The notes under the pieces were generated by a model. It saw only the letters and a list, made by a program, of their open reading frames with translations. It made no database searches and had not been told where the DNA came from. Positions 14,999 to 23,155 of a stretch of 42,062 nucleotides of DNA are shown here, piece after piece. Where the stretch lies: positions 1-42,062 of the forward strand of contig CAJUJR010000014.1 in NCBI GenBank assembly GCA_910586605.1, given 5' to 3'. Positions within the stretch are counted from its first letter, which is position 1. Every line of letters begins with the position of its first letter. The translations under genes were made by a program, and so were the position numbers. This stretch comes from an uncultured Lachnospiraceae bacterium. Lineage in GTDB: Bacteria; Bacillota; Clostridia; Lachnospirales; Lachnospiraceae.

Positions 14999-16741
14999 TT
15001 ATAGTGAAAAGAAACCTATTTCCTTCTCCAATGTTTCTGAAATCCCAGTTAAGCTTGCTGCCGCTTCTGCCAGCAGGTTAATTGTAGCATTCAGTTCCTG
15101 CATCGCAGCAGTTGTTTCCTCTGTAGAGGCAGCATTCTCTTCAGAAATGGCTGAAAGATTGCTGATTACATCTACAATCTTAGAGCGTGCAACATCACAT
15201 ACATCTGTCTGCTCTTTAATGCCGCTGGCTTCTTCCCTGGAAACACCAATCCCTTTGCTTACATTTCCAAGCTGGTTCTTTGTCTGCTCCAGTTTTTCCT
15301 GCTGCTCATTGACTATCTGCTCTACTTCTCCCATAACTGCGACTGTCCTCTCTGAATCAGCCAGCAGTTCTTCTATAATCCCTGCTACCCTCTGGGCGGA
15401 TTCATTTGATTGTTCTGCCAGCTTCTGAATCTGGTTTGCAACAACGGCAAATCCACGCCCCTGCTCCCCAGCCCTTGCTGCCTCTATAGTAGCATTCAAA
15501 GATAACAGATTGGTTTCTTCTGCAATTGATGTAATAATTTCAATAGCTTCACCTATTTTCTGGGCAGAGTCATTTGTTGCATTCACCTGCTTCCCAATAC
15601 GCGAAATAGCATCCATTGTCTTATCATTAGAAACGCTCAAATCATGTACAATCTCTGTAGACTTATCTCCGGCATATTTTAATTCTTCTGAAGTTGTATC
15701 CAATGTCCCAACGCTATGTACAATCTTTTCAATAATGTCTCCCATATCATTAATCTGGGAAGAAGCAGTCTCTATATCATCTGCCTGGGAAACTGCGCCT
15801 TTGGAAATATCCTCCACTGCATGGCTGATATCATCTGCTGTAGCGCTTGTCTGGGATGCCATTGTACTCAGGCTCTTACCAGAACTTAACAATGTATCAG
15901 CAGAGTCCTTAACCTTAGACAATACAGCAGTCAATTCTTCCCGAAGCTGCTTTACCTCCCTAGCAATCATCCCAAGCTCATCCCCACGTTTCAATACCCT
16001 CGGGCTGATTTCCGCTTTTAAATCCCCTGCTGCAAAATTAGAAACCACTTTTCCGGTTTCCATCAACCCTTGCCTAATTGTAATCACAACAAGTATAACA
16101 ACCACCAGTGCAATAACCGCAATAATAAAGGATGCACCAACCAGTGTCAATACTTTCTCCATAATGAAAGAATCAACTGATTTAGATGGAACGCCCGCAA
16201 ATACAATCCCCACAATTGACCCATCTGTATTTTCCAAAGGCGCATAGCAGGCATAATAATTCGCACCATTAATTACGATATCGTATGCCTCAAAAATCCC
16301 CCCATTTTTTACTACTGCATTATAAACCTCATCACTGGCTGCAGTCCCAACAAGACGCTCCCCCGTTTTTTCATCTAAAATCGTTGTCACACGGCGTATA
16401 TCATCAAAAAAGATAGTAAACTCTTCATCCCCTTCTACCAAAGCGTCTAAAACTTCCATATTTTCAGACAAATTATAGTTTCCTTTTATCAGGTTCTCCT
16501 GTCCATCCAAGGAATAATCACCACTGTCCAGCACATCAAGCGTCCCCTCAATACAAGTTGTCAGAGCCTGCAGTTTACTAATGACTTCCGCCCGCATCCC
16601 TGACTGTATGCTTTTCCCACCGACCACAATTGTTGTTAAAGCAAGCACAACAAGAGGGAGCAATGCAATTAATGTGATTTTCCAGACCAGAGAAAAATGA
16701 AGCCCACTTTTTTTAACTTCTTTTTCTTTCTTTGTTCCCAT
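14999..16741 (-). CDS. Methyl-accepting chemotaxis protein with Cache-type sensor
   Basis: 580-residue receptor. TM1 is at about residues 15-40, an extracellular sensor of about 155 residues (single-Cache type, ending IVGIVFAGVPSKSVDSF) follows, then TM2 near 200-225, a HAMP linker and a long coiled-coil signalling domain. The CheA/CheW contact tip is intact: IAEETNLLSLNATIEAARAG followed by EQGRGFAVVA. The ribosome site GGAGGGTGAT is strong. The ligand is unknown. The presence of a receptor implies chemotaxis machinery elsewhere in the genome. Confidence 0.95.
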   Translation of the reverse strand: MGTKKEKEVKKSGLHFSLVWKITLIALLPLVVLALTTIVVGGKSIQSGMRAEVISKLQALTTCIEGTLDVLDSGDYSLDGQENLIKGNYNLSENMEVLDALVEGDEEFTIFFDDIRRVTTILDEKTGERLVGTAASDEVYNAVVKNGGIFEAYDIVINGANYYACYAPLENTDGSIVGIVFAGVPSKSVDSFIMEKVLTLVGASFIIAVIALVVVILVVITIRQGLMETGKVVSNFAAGDLKAEISPRVLKRGDELGMIAREVKQLREELTAVLSKVKDSADTLLSSGKSLSTMASQTSATADDISHAVEDISKGAVSQADDIETASSQINDMGDIIEKIVHSVGTLDTTSEELKYAGDKSTEIVHDLSVSNDKTMDAISRIGKQVNATNDSAQKIGEAIEIITSIAEETNLLSLNATIEAARAGEQGRGFAVVANQIQKLAEQSNESAQRVAGIIEELLADSERTVAVMGEVEQIVNEQQEKLEQTKNQLGNVSKGIGVSREEASGIKEQTDVCDVARSKIVDVISNLSAISEENAASTEETTAAMQELNATINLLAEAAASLTGISETLEKEIGFFSL

Positions 16742-16896
16742 ATATCACCCTCCGTTTCACCTCATTTTAATTTTGTATTTATCCCTCCCTCAGTACTCCA
16801 TCCAGATAGATTTTAAAGTCTTGGACTACCTACTTCATACCATTGCGCCATAAAAATTTCGAGACGGTATCCCCTTCATCGCCGTTGAAATTTTGC

Positions 16897-16972
16897 CTAG
16901 GAGATGTTTGAAAATCCATTCTCACAAAGTAAGAAGCACAGTTTGTAAAAACAGTTTTTAACACACTCTTAT
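16897..16972. repeat. R1-family repeat copy (76 bp, inverted orientation)
   Basis: It begins CTAGGAGATGTTTGAAAATC and ends AACACACTCTTA. Its reverse complement shares with the 14042 element the stretch around TGTGCTTC..ACTTTGTG.GAGA. Confidence 0.6.
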
Positions 16973-17325
16973 GCCATTTATTTATTCTACCACAATTTCG
17001 CAAAATTGTCTATTTATTTCTCATTTCCCACAATGATTCATAAAATTTTACCAAGTTTTTTGTGCAATTTTACAATATAAATGAAATCTGTAATGCAGAA
17101 CAGCGGAACAATCTGTAGCTTTTCCAAACAGCATAATACTTCGGCTTCTATATATCGTAACTTTTTCTGGTCTAAATGCCCATCTGCTTCGTTATTTTCA
17201 ATCACTGCAGCTCAATCATCCACCTTGCATAGGAACATTTATCCGGCCAAAAATTATTACGGTATTTAATAGCCGGAATAATACATAAAACCAAATACCG
17301 CAGCATAAAATAGAACCATAGCACA

Positions 17326-17360
17326 AGAGCGTGTCTGAAAAACATTTCCAAACACGCCCT
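17326..17360. repeat. Short R1-family palindrome
   Basis: AGAGCGTGTCTG on the left and the complement of AGGGCGTGTTTG on the right surround a short A-rich centre: essentially two R1 ends without an interior. It lies 31 bases upstream of the sipL start. Confidence 0.6.
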
Positions 17361-17391
17361 AATATAGAACAGACAGGAAAGGTGAGAGCAT

Positions 17392-18996
17392 ATGGAATTG
17401 TCAACACGCAACATACGGACGCATGGCATCCTTTGCCGGAGCGACATGCAAATTACACTGGAAGATGATGTCAATGTCCCTGACACAAAACCGGATATTG
17501 ACCAATTAATAAAAACACAGGGAGAAATTCAGATTACTTCCATCACTCCCACCGATGGGAAGGTAGCAATACATGGCAATCTGTCCTTTTCCCTGTTGTA
17601 TATTACAACCGAAGATATCCGCCCTGTACATAGCATGAAGGGACAAATCCCAATTGATGAAACCATTAATATGGACGGACTGCTGCCAGAACGTGAAGTA
17701 ATGTGCCATTTTGAACTAGAAGACTGCCAGACAAACCTGATTAATTCCCGGAAAGTCAGCATACGGGCAATCGTCAGTTTCCACTGCTGCCAGGAAGATG
17801 ACAGCGAAATAGCCGCCGGCGTGGATATTATTTCTTCTGAAGCATCCCGTGCTGATATGGAACAGCTATCGCCCCCTGAGGGGCTTCACCGCCGTTTCAG
17901 CCAGTTTGCCCTGACACAGCTTGAAAACCAGAAAAAGGATGTCTTCCGCATTAAAGATGAAACAACCCTTCCAAAAGGCAAACCCAATATTGATACCGTC
18001 TTATATTATGAAATGACACCGCAAAACCTGCAGACCAGGATAATCGATGATGGAATCCGTTTTGTGGGGGATTTACAGCTCTTTTTGCTTTATATCCCTG
18101 AAAATGAAGAACGGCACTTGGAATATTTAGAAACAGAATTTCCTTTTGATGGGATTGTTCCCTGCAGCAATTGTACCGAAGATATGATTTCAGATGTGGA
18201 GATCTTAAATTCCGAAAAGGAAATAGAGGTAAAACCAGATGAAGATGGCGAAAACCGTGTACTTGAACTGGAACTAAACCTAAACCTGCGCCTGAAATTT
18301 TATCAGGACGAAACATTTGATTATCTGGAGGATGCCTATTCCACTGCATGCACCCTTGAGTTAAACCGGCAAAACATTATTTCCACAAAGCTTCTAATGA
18401 AAAACCAGAGTGTTGTACGGGTATCTGACAGAATCCATGTAAACCAGGATACCGATGCAATCCTGCAAATCTGCAATGCTACTGGGAACATCCAGATTGA
18501 TGAACAGGAAATCGTAGAAAATGGTATTTCCTTAGAAGGCGTAGTAGAATTGGAAATTCTTTATATTACCGAAAATGACGACCGTCCGCTGGCTGTTGCC
18601 AAAGGCGCTATACCTTTTACACATACAATTGAAATCCGTGGTATTTCCCCAGAGGACGATTATGAATTACAATCTACGATCAACCAAATTAGCGTAATTA
18701 TGCTGGACAGCCAGGAAATAGAAGCAAAAATTATTTTAAACCTCTGTGCATTTGTCTTTACCCATAATACGCAGCAAATTATTACCCAGATCCAAGAACA
18801 GCCTCTAGATATGGAACATCTCCAGGCAATGCCTGGCCTTGTAGGCTTTATTGCTGAAAAAGAAGGTTCCTTGTGGAATATTGCCAAAGAATATAATACA
18901 ACTGTAGAAAATATAATGCAGCTAAACCAGCTTGAAAATGACCAGGTAAAGCCAGGCGACCGGTTGCTGCTTTTAAAACAAATTGATGGAATTTAA
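17392..18996 (+). CDS. sipL: SipL-type spore morphogenesis protein (SPOCS/DUF3794 + LysM)
   Basis: 534 residues. Repeated SPOCS (DUF3794) domains, visible as recurring blocks such as DKPDIDQLIKTQGEI and ILYITENDDRPLAVAKGAIP, are followed by a C-terminal LysM domain (about 480-530, EGSLWNIAKEYNTTVENIMQ). In Clostridioides difficile SipL has this layout and length and binds SpoIVA to anchor the coat on the forespore. The start has AAAGGTGA 7 bases upstream. It stands alone, with a terminator at 19041-19066. Confidence 0.85.
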   Translation: MELSTRNIRTHGILCRSDMQITLEDDVNVPDTKPDIDQLIKTQGEIQITSITPTDGKVAIHGNLSFSLLYITTEDIRPVHSMKGQIPIDETINMDGLLPEREVMCHFELEDCQTNLINSRKVSIRAIVSFHCCQEDDSEIAAGVDIISSEASRADMEQLSPPEGLHRRFSQFALTQLENQKKDVFRIKDETTLPKGKPNIDTVLYYEMTPQNLQTRIIDDGIRFVGDLQLFLLYIPENEERHLEYLETEFPFDGIVPCSNCTEDMISDVEILNSEKEIEVKPDEDGENRVLELELNLNLRLKFYQDETFDYLEDAYSTACTLELNRQNIISTKLLMKNQSVVRVSDRIHVNQDTDAILQICNATGNIQIDEQEIVENGISLEGVVELEILYITENDDRPLAVAKGAIPFTHTIEIRGISPEDDYELQSTINQISVIMLDSQEIEAKIILNLCAFVFTHNTQQIITQIQEQPLDMEHLQAMPGLVGFIAEKEGSLWNIAKEYNTTVENIMQLNQLENDQVKPGDRLLLLKQIDGI

Positions 18997-19040
18997 AAAA
19001 TCCCTGGCTTATTTGTTAATGCCACTATCCACAAAGCAAA

Positions 19041-19080
19041 GGGGCATTCGGTTGGCCGGATGCCCCTCTATTTATTTGTT
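19041..19080 (+). terminator. Terminator between sipL and ilvE
   Basis: 11-bp stem (GGGGCATTCGG at 19041-19051 with CCGGATGCCCC at 19056-19066, one G-U), followed by a T-rich run on the plus strand. It separates convergent genes. Confidence 0.82.
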
Positions 19081-20106
19081 TTATTTGATTTCTTTTATCC
19101 AACCTTCTGGCGCATCAATCTGCCCCATCTGGATTCCTGTTAATGTCTCACGTAATTTAGAAATAACCGGCCCTATCTCTGTACAGCCATTGGCAAATTT
19201 TATTTCCTTCCCATGATCATTTACGCAGCCAACCGGTGATATTACTGCTGCAGTACCACAAAGCCCACACTCAACGAACTCTGGAACCTCTTCAAAGAAT
19301 ACCTCCCGTTCTTCAACCTCCAGCCCTAGATAGTCCTTGGCAACAGCCATAAGGGAACGCCTTGTGATAGAAGGCAGGATGCTGCTTGATTTTGGCGTAA
19401 CTATCTTGCCATCCTTTGTAACAAACAGGAAGTTTGCCCCGCCTGTTTCTTCCACCTTTGTATGGGTAGCAGCATCTAAATACATATTTTCATCAAACCC
19501 TTTTGCATGTGCATCCACAATAGCATGGAGGCTCATTGCATAATTCAGTCCTGCTTTAATATGGCCTGTCCCATTTGGGGCTGCCCTGTCAAAATCACTG
19601 ACACGGATTGTAATCGGTTTTACACCACCTTTAAAATATGGTCCTACTGGTGTAGCGAACAGCCGGAACTGATATTCATTTGCTGGTTTTACACCAATTA
19701 TAGCGTCTGTGCCAAACATATATGGACGAAGATATAAAGTAGCCCCTGAACCATATGGCGGCACATAATCTATGTTCGCCTGTACCGTCTGCACAACTGC
19801 ATCTACAAAACGTTCCTTTGGGAATACCGGCATCTCAAGCCTCTTTGCCGAATCCACCATACGTTCTGCATTTAAGTCAGGGCGGAAGCAGACCACCCTC
19901 CCATCCACTGTTGTATATGCCTTTAACCCTTCAAAAATCGTCTGTGCATACTGAAGTACACAGGCGCACTCACTAATCGTAACTGTACTATCCTCTACCA
20001 AAGCACCCGCATCCCACGCCCCATCTTTATAATTTGAGACATAGCGCTTATCTGTTTCCATGTAACCAAAACCAATGTTACTCCAATCGATGTCTTTTTT
20101 TGCCAT
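19081..20106 (-). CDS. ilvE: Branched-chain amino acid aminotransferase
   Basis: 341-residue fold-type IV PLP enzyme that interconverts Val, Leu and Ile with their keto acids. Recognisable parts are the N-terminal FGYMETDKRYVSNYKDG, IFEGLKAYTTVDG, RPYMFGTDAIIGV and the PLP-lysine region THTKVEETGGANFLFV. Length fits the class II BCAT group. The ribosome site AAAGGAAG is 9 bases before ATG. A strong promoter with a palindrome across the -10 (20127-20168) points to repressor control. The enzyme links to valine and 2-ketoisovalerate, the pantothenate precursor used by the pan genes at 29-33 kb. Confidence 0.95.
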   Translation of the reverse strand: MAKKDIDWSNIGFGYMETDKRYVSNYKDGAWDAGALVEDSTVTISECACVLQYAQTIFEGLKAYTTVDGRVVCFRPDLNAERMVDSAKRLEMPVFPKERFVDAVVQTVQANIDYVPPYGSGATLYLRPYMFGTDAIIGVKPANEYQFRLFATPVGPYFKGGVKPITIRVSDFDRAAPNGTGHIKAGLNYAMSLHAIVDAHAKGFDENMYLDAATHTKVEETGGANFLFVTKDGKIVTPKSSSILPSITRRSLMAVAKDYLGLEVEEREVFFEEVPEFVECGLCGTAAVISPVGCVNDHGKEIKFANGCTEIGPVISKLRETLTGIQMGQIDAPEGWIKEIK

Positions 20107-20126
20107 ATCACTACTTCCTTTCGTAC

Positions 20127-20145
20127 TAAACTACTTAATAGTTTA
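20127..20145. promoter_or_regulatory. Palindromic operator candidate over the ilvE -10
   Basis: TAAACTA-CTTAA-TAGTTTA, a perfect 7-bp inverted repeat. Its right arm contains the -10 hexamer of the ilvE promoter, the position expected for a repressor site. Confidence 0.5.
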
Positions 20146-20168
20146 CCTCTTGAATTTCCCAGTGTCAA
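20140..20168 (-). promoter_or_regulatory. ilvE promoter
   Basis: On the minus strand TTGACA (20168-20163), 17-base spacer, TAAACT (20145-20140), about 34 bases before the start codon. Confidence 0.78.
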
Positions 20169-20230
20169 GGAAGATTCTGCCAAAACATCCCTACCTAAAT
20201 CCCCAGATTGTCTATTTATGTACCTTACTA

Positions 20231-20659
20231 CTACTCTTCTATCTGGCGAATCCGGTTTTTATGCCTTTCATCATCGGAGAACTCTGTATTTAAGAAAGTG
20301 TCTACTATTTTCAGAGCCAGGCCAGAACCAACCACCCTTGCCCCCAATGCAAGAATATTGGCGTCATTGTGTTCCCTGGTTGCCTGTGCGCTAAAAGTAT
20401 CATGGCACAGCGCTGCACGGATTCCCTTTACTTTATTGGCAGCAATAGAAATCCCAATACCTGTCCCACAAATTAAAATCCCTCTGTCACATTCCCCTGA
20501 CACAATTGCCTCAGCTACTTTTTTTGCATAAACAGGGTAATCACAAGACTCCTCGCTTTCGCAGCCATAGTCCTTATACTCCAGCTTCTGCTCCTCCAAA
20601 TATTGGATAACCTCCTGTTTCAGCCTATACCCGCCATGATCATTTCCCAGTGCTATCAT
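20231..20659 (-). CDS. rpiB: Ribose-5-phosphate isomerase B
   Basis: 142 residues of the RpiB/LacAB family, which interconverts ribose 5-phosphate and ribulose 5-phosphate in the pentose phosphate pathway. Diagnostic segments are ALGNDHGGYRLKQEV, the catalytic cysteine in ILICGTGIGISIAANK and the phosphate-site REHNDANILALGARV. It follows the YwlE-like gene by 16 bases with AAAGGAGG upstream, so it is the last gene of a three-gene operon with the order seen in Bacillus ywlC-ywlE-ywlF. Confidence 0.95.
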   Translation of the reverse strand: MIALGNDHGGYRLKQEVIQYLEEQKLEYKDYGCESEESCDYPVYAKKVAEAIVSGECDRGILICGTGIGISIAANKVKGIRAALCHDTFSAQATREHNDANILALGARVVGSGLALKIVDTFLNTEFSDDERHKNRIRQIEE

Positions 20660-20675
20660 CTTTTCTTCCTCCTTT

Positions 20676-21140
20676 TTAAATCTCCTTATAAAGCTTCTCC
20701 AATTTCCCTATCACCTTATTCACACGCAATACCAATTCTTCAAAACACTCCCTGTACTTCTCATCTTCCCCACTGCCAGGAACCACAATATCCGTGTCTT
20801 CCCCAACAAACTCCCCAATGGTATATACATTTTCCTCATGTTCAAACTGTTCAATCAGTTTCACCTTCTCACTTAATGTCATTGTAAGAATCAGGGATTC
20901 TTCTGTCAAATCTTCTTCCGTCAACTGTCTGGACTGGTTATGCCCACTTATGTCATAATTATTTTTTGTCAACAGTAAATTACATTTTGGGTTAATTGGC
21001 TCTTCAAATAAAACTACCAGCCCCCTAGATATCCCTTTTGGCATCCAGCCTGGCGCATTATACCGATATATCCCTTCTGCAACCGGGCTTAAAAATGTAT
21101 TTGCTGTACAAACAAACAGAACCTGGTCATAATGTTTCAT
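20676..21140 (-). CDS. YwlE-like low-molecular-weight phosphatase homologue, P-loop Arg lost
   Basis: 154 residues with the start of the low-molecular-weight phosphatase fold (VLFVCTANTFLSPVAEGIYR). The family P-loop is C-x5-R-S; here the cysteine, the second Thr (the residue linked to phosphoarginine specificity in YwlE) and the Ser remain, but Arg is Leu (TTA) and the preceding Cys is Phe. The usual C-terminal catalytic DP is also absent (VVPGSGEDEKYRECF). Position between tsaC/ywlC and rpiB matches Bacillus ywlE. It is therefore probably a catalytically dead or repurposed member. No frameshift is present. Confidence 0.8.
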   Translation of the reverse strand: MKHYDQVLFVCTANTFLSPVAEGIYRYNAPGWMPKGISRGLVVLFEEPINPKCNLLLTKNNYDISGHNQSRQLTEEDLTEESLILTMTLSEKVKLIEQFEHEENVYTIGEFVGEDTDIVVPGSGEDEKYRECFEELVLRVNKVIGKLEKLYKEI

Positions 21141-21152
21141 AAACGTACCTCT

Positions 21153-22208
21153 CTATACTTTAATCCGATGGTAGCCTGCCGCCTTAAGCATACGGTTCAT
21201 AATAGCCTGTCCAAGCGTATCCTCCGCAAAACTTTCTGCAAAAATATATTCCGCCCCAATCGTATCCATCTGCCGCAATATTCCATACATCCCCGCCGCT
21301 ATGGAACCCTCACTTTTCCTGGAACCAATACTATACACTTCTTTGCAGCCATACATCCCTTTCGTCTCCTCTGTTGCGATTACGGCAGCCTTCTTCCTCT
21401 CACTTTCTTTTTCTTTTACCAAGTCATTTATCTTTTTAGCAACTGCCTCTGGCTTCCCTTCCACGATAACCATCTGCCCATGCGGCGCATAATGGCGGTA
21501 TTTCATTCCAGGTGCTTTTGCCACAATATTTTCTTTTGGCGCTTTTGCAGCCACTGCTGGGTCAATAGCTACACTGCCTGCTACTTTCCTAACCATATCT
21601 TCTGTAATATACCCCGGGCGTAAAATAAGCGGAACATCTGCTGTCATATCAAGAATCGTAGACTCAATCCCAATCCCAACCGGCCCGCTATCCAATATCA
21701 TGTCAATCCTTCCATCCATGTCTTCTATCACATGTTCTGCTTTTGTTGGGCTTGGACGCCCGGAAAGGTTCGCGCTTGGCGCTGCTACGTATATGCCGGA
21801 ACACCGTATCAGCCCCCTGGCTACAGGATGCGACGGCATACGCACGGCAACGGTAGGCAAACCGCCAGTAGTCGCCATAGGTACATTTTCTTTTTTGGGA
21901 AAAATCATAGTTAGCGGCCCAGGCCAAAATTCTTCAGCCAGCCTCAATGCTTCCGGGCTGACATCCAATACCAAATCATACAGTCCCTTTAAATCGGCAA
22001 TATGGACAATCAGCGGATTATCAGAAGGCCTCCCTTTGGCATGATAAATCTTATAGGAAGCTTCTGGAGATAACGCATCGCCACCCAAGCCATATACAGT
22101 CTCTGTCGGAAAAGCAACAAGCCCCCCTTCCTGCAGAATGCAGCATGCTTCCTGCAGTTCCTCATCCTGAAAATGCCCTGGATTTATTTTTCTCACTACT
22201 GTCTTCAT
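21153..22208 (-). CDS. ywlC: L-threonylcarbamoyladenylate synthase (Sua5/YwlC type)
   Basis: 351 residues: an N-terminal YrdC domain (about 1-205) plus the C-terminal Sua5 domain (about 225-350). The YrdC domain shows VAFPTETVYGLGGDA, the KGRPSDNPLIVHI lysine-arginine site and PSANLSGRPSPT. It makes threonylcarbamoyl-AMP from Thr, bicarbonate and ATP for the t6A37 modification of ANN-reading tRNAs, in the cytoplasm. AGGAGA lies upstream of the start. It leads the operon with the YwlE-like and rpiB genes (12- and 16-base gaps). Confidence 0.93.
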   Translation of the reverse strand: MKTVVRKINPGHFQDEELQEACCILQEGGLVAFPTETVYGLGGDALSPEASYKIYHAKGRPSDNPLIVHIADLKGLYDLVLDVSPEALRLAEEFWPGPLTMIFPKKENVPMATTGGLPTVAVRMPSHPVARGLIRCSGIYVAAPSANLSGRPSPTKAEHVIEDMDGRIDMILDSGPVGIGIESTILDMTADVPLILRPGYITEDMVRKVAGSVAIDPAVAAKAPKENIVAKAPGMKYRHYAPHGQMVIVEGKPEAVAKKINDLVKEKESERKKAAVIATEETKGMYGCKEVYSIGSRKSEGSIAAGMYGILRQMDTIGAEYIFAESFAEDTLGQAIMNRMLKAAGYHRIKV

Positions 22209-22266
22209 GGCTGTCTCCTATCCTGTATTTTTGTCCTCTGATACAAACAGGCATATACCCATCTTT

Positions 22267-22989
22267 TTAATCTAGGGCATCTTTGCCCAAAATATCTATA
22301 TACTGCATTGTCCCCTGTGCAATTGCCCATGCCACCTGCCTTTGATACGCTTCATCACATAGTTTCTGTGCTTCTTCCTGGTTTGATAAAAAACCGCACT
22401 CTACGATTACTGCTGTTTTTTCTGTGTTTTTTAATAAATAATAATCATTATTCCCCTTTGCCTCCCGATGGTTTGAAGTATCGAGGGAAGATATAAGCTG
22501 CGCCTGTAAAAGCCTTGCAAATGCCTCTCCACTTTCAGAGCCTGAATGATAAAACACCTGGGCTCCCCTTGAACTTTCCCCAGAAAAACTGTTCTGATGG
22601 ACGCTTATAATTAAATCAACTTCCTCTTGGTTCATCATTTCTACTCTTTTTCTTAAGTCCGCAGACTTTTTATTTGTATCGCTCTCCTGATATAACCCTG
22701 TATCAGTCTCCCTTGTCATTATCACATGGCATTTTTCTTTTTCCAATGCCTCTTTTAAAAATAAGCCAATTGATAAATTCACATCCTTTTCATAGGCGCC
22801 ATTAACTCCAACTTTCCCAGGATCAATCCCTCCATGCCCACAATCCACAACGATTGTGACCTTTTCTGCCACGCTTGCTGTCTGCCTGACTTCATGTAAA
22901 CGTGCTGCTGCCCCTAAAGCACATAGGAACAATGCAATAAAAAATGGCACACGAAACCTGCTGTTTTTCATTTTTGACCAAAAATCCAT
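22267..22989 (-). CDS. cwlD: N-acetylmuramoyl-L-alanine amidase, CwlD type
   Basis: 240 residues: an N-terminal membrane anchor or signal (about 12-28), then an Amidase_3 zinc domain with TIVVDCGHGGIDPGKVG (first zinc His), the Glu in AYEKDVNLSIG, the second zinc His in ISVHQNSFSG and the catalytic Glu in VIVECGFLSNQEEA. Size and anchor fit CwlD, which removes the stem peptide during muramic-lactam formation in the spore cortex. A general vegetative amidase is the alternative. It is downstream of a GH18 gene on the same strand but 166 bases apart. Confidence 0.85.
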   Translation of the reverse strand: MDFWSKMKNSRFRVPFFIALFLCALGAAARLHEVRQTASVAEKVTIVVDCGHGGIDPGKVGVNGAYEKDVNLSIGLFLKEALEKEKCHVIMTRETDTGLYQESDTNKKSADLRKRVEMMNQEEVDLIISVHQNSFSGESSRGAQVFYHSGSESGEAFARLLQAQLISSLDTSNHREAKGNNDYYLLKNTEKTAVIVECGFLSNQEEAQKLCDEAYQRQVAWAIAQGTMQYIDILGKDALD

Positions 22990-23065
22990 AAGATAACCCT
23001 TTCTGAAATAGTATTTCTCCTTAATCTTATCTTATGATTTAAGGCAATAGAACATGACTTGAAAC

Positions 23066-23150
23066 GTTACTATTCTTGGCCATTCTAAACAACATGCGCA
23101 AAACACTAAAACACTTAGAAAATTGCTTTGTACAAGATATGGGTTCAAAC
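23066..23150. repeat. Degenerate R3 and R1 repeat remnants
   Basis: 23066-23084, reverse complemented, reads AATGGCCAAGAATAGTAAC, close to the R3 core. The adjoining stretch to about 23150 contains, in reverse complement, GAAAATTGCTTTGTACAAGA, resembling the R1 left end. This fills most of the gap between cwlD and the GH18 gene. Confidence 0.4.
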
Positions 23151-23155
23151 TGTAG

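Larger units (their letters stand above)
16742..17391. other. 650-base gap between MCP and sipL
   Basis: No credible gene. It holds a hairpin near 16850-16895 (AAATTTC with GAAATTT around ACGG/CCGT), the R1 copies at 16897-16972 and 17326-17360, and an ACAATTT-CGCA-AAATTGT dyad near 16993. No convincing sigma-A or sporulation promoter for sipL was identified. Confidence 0.5.

Noticed and set aside
15147..16247. Long plus-strand frames opposite the chemotaxis receptor
   Set aside because: Shadow frames caused by codon bias of the receptor gene; Ser-rich, no ribosome site, no domain.
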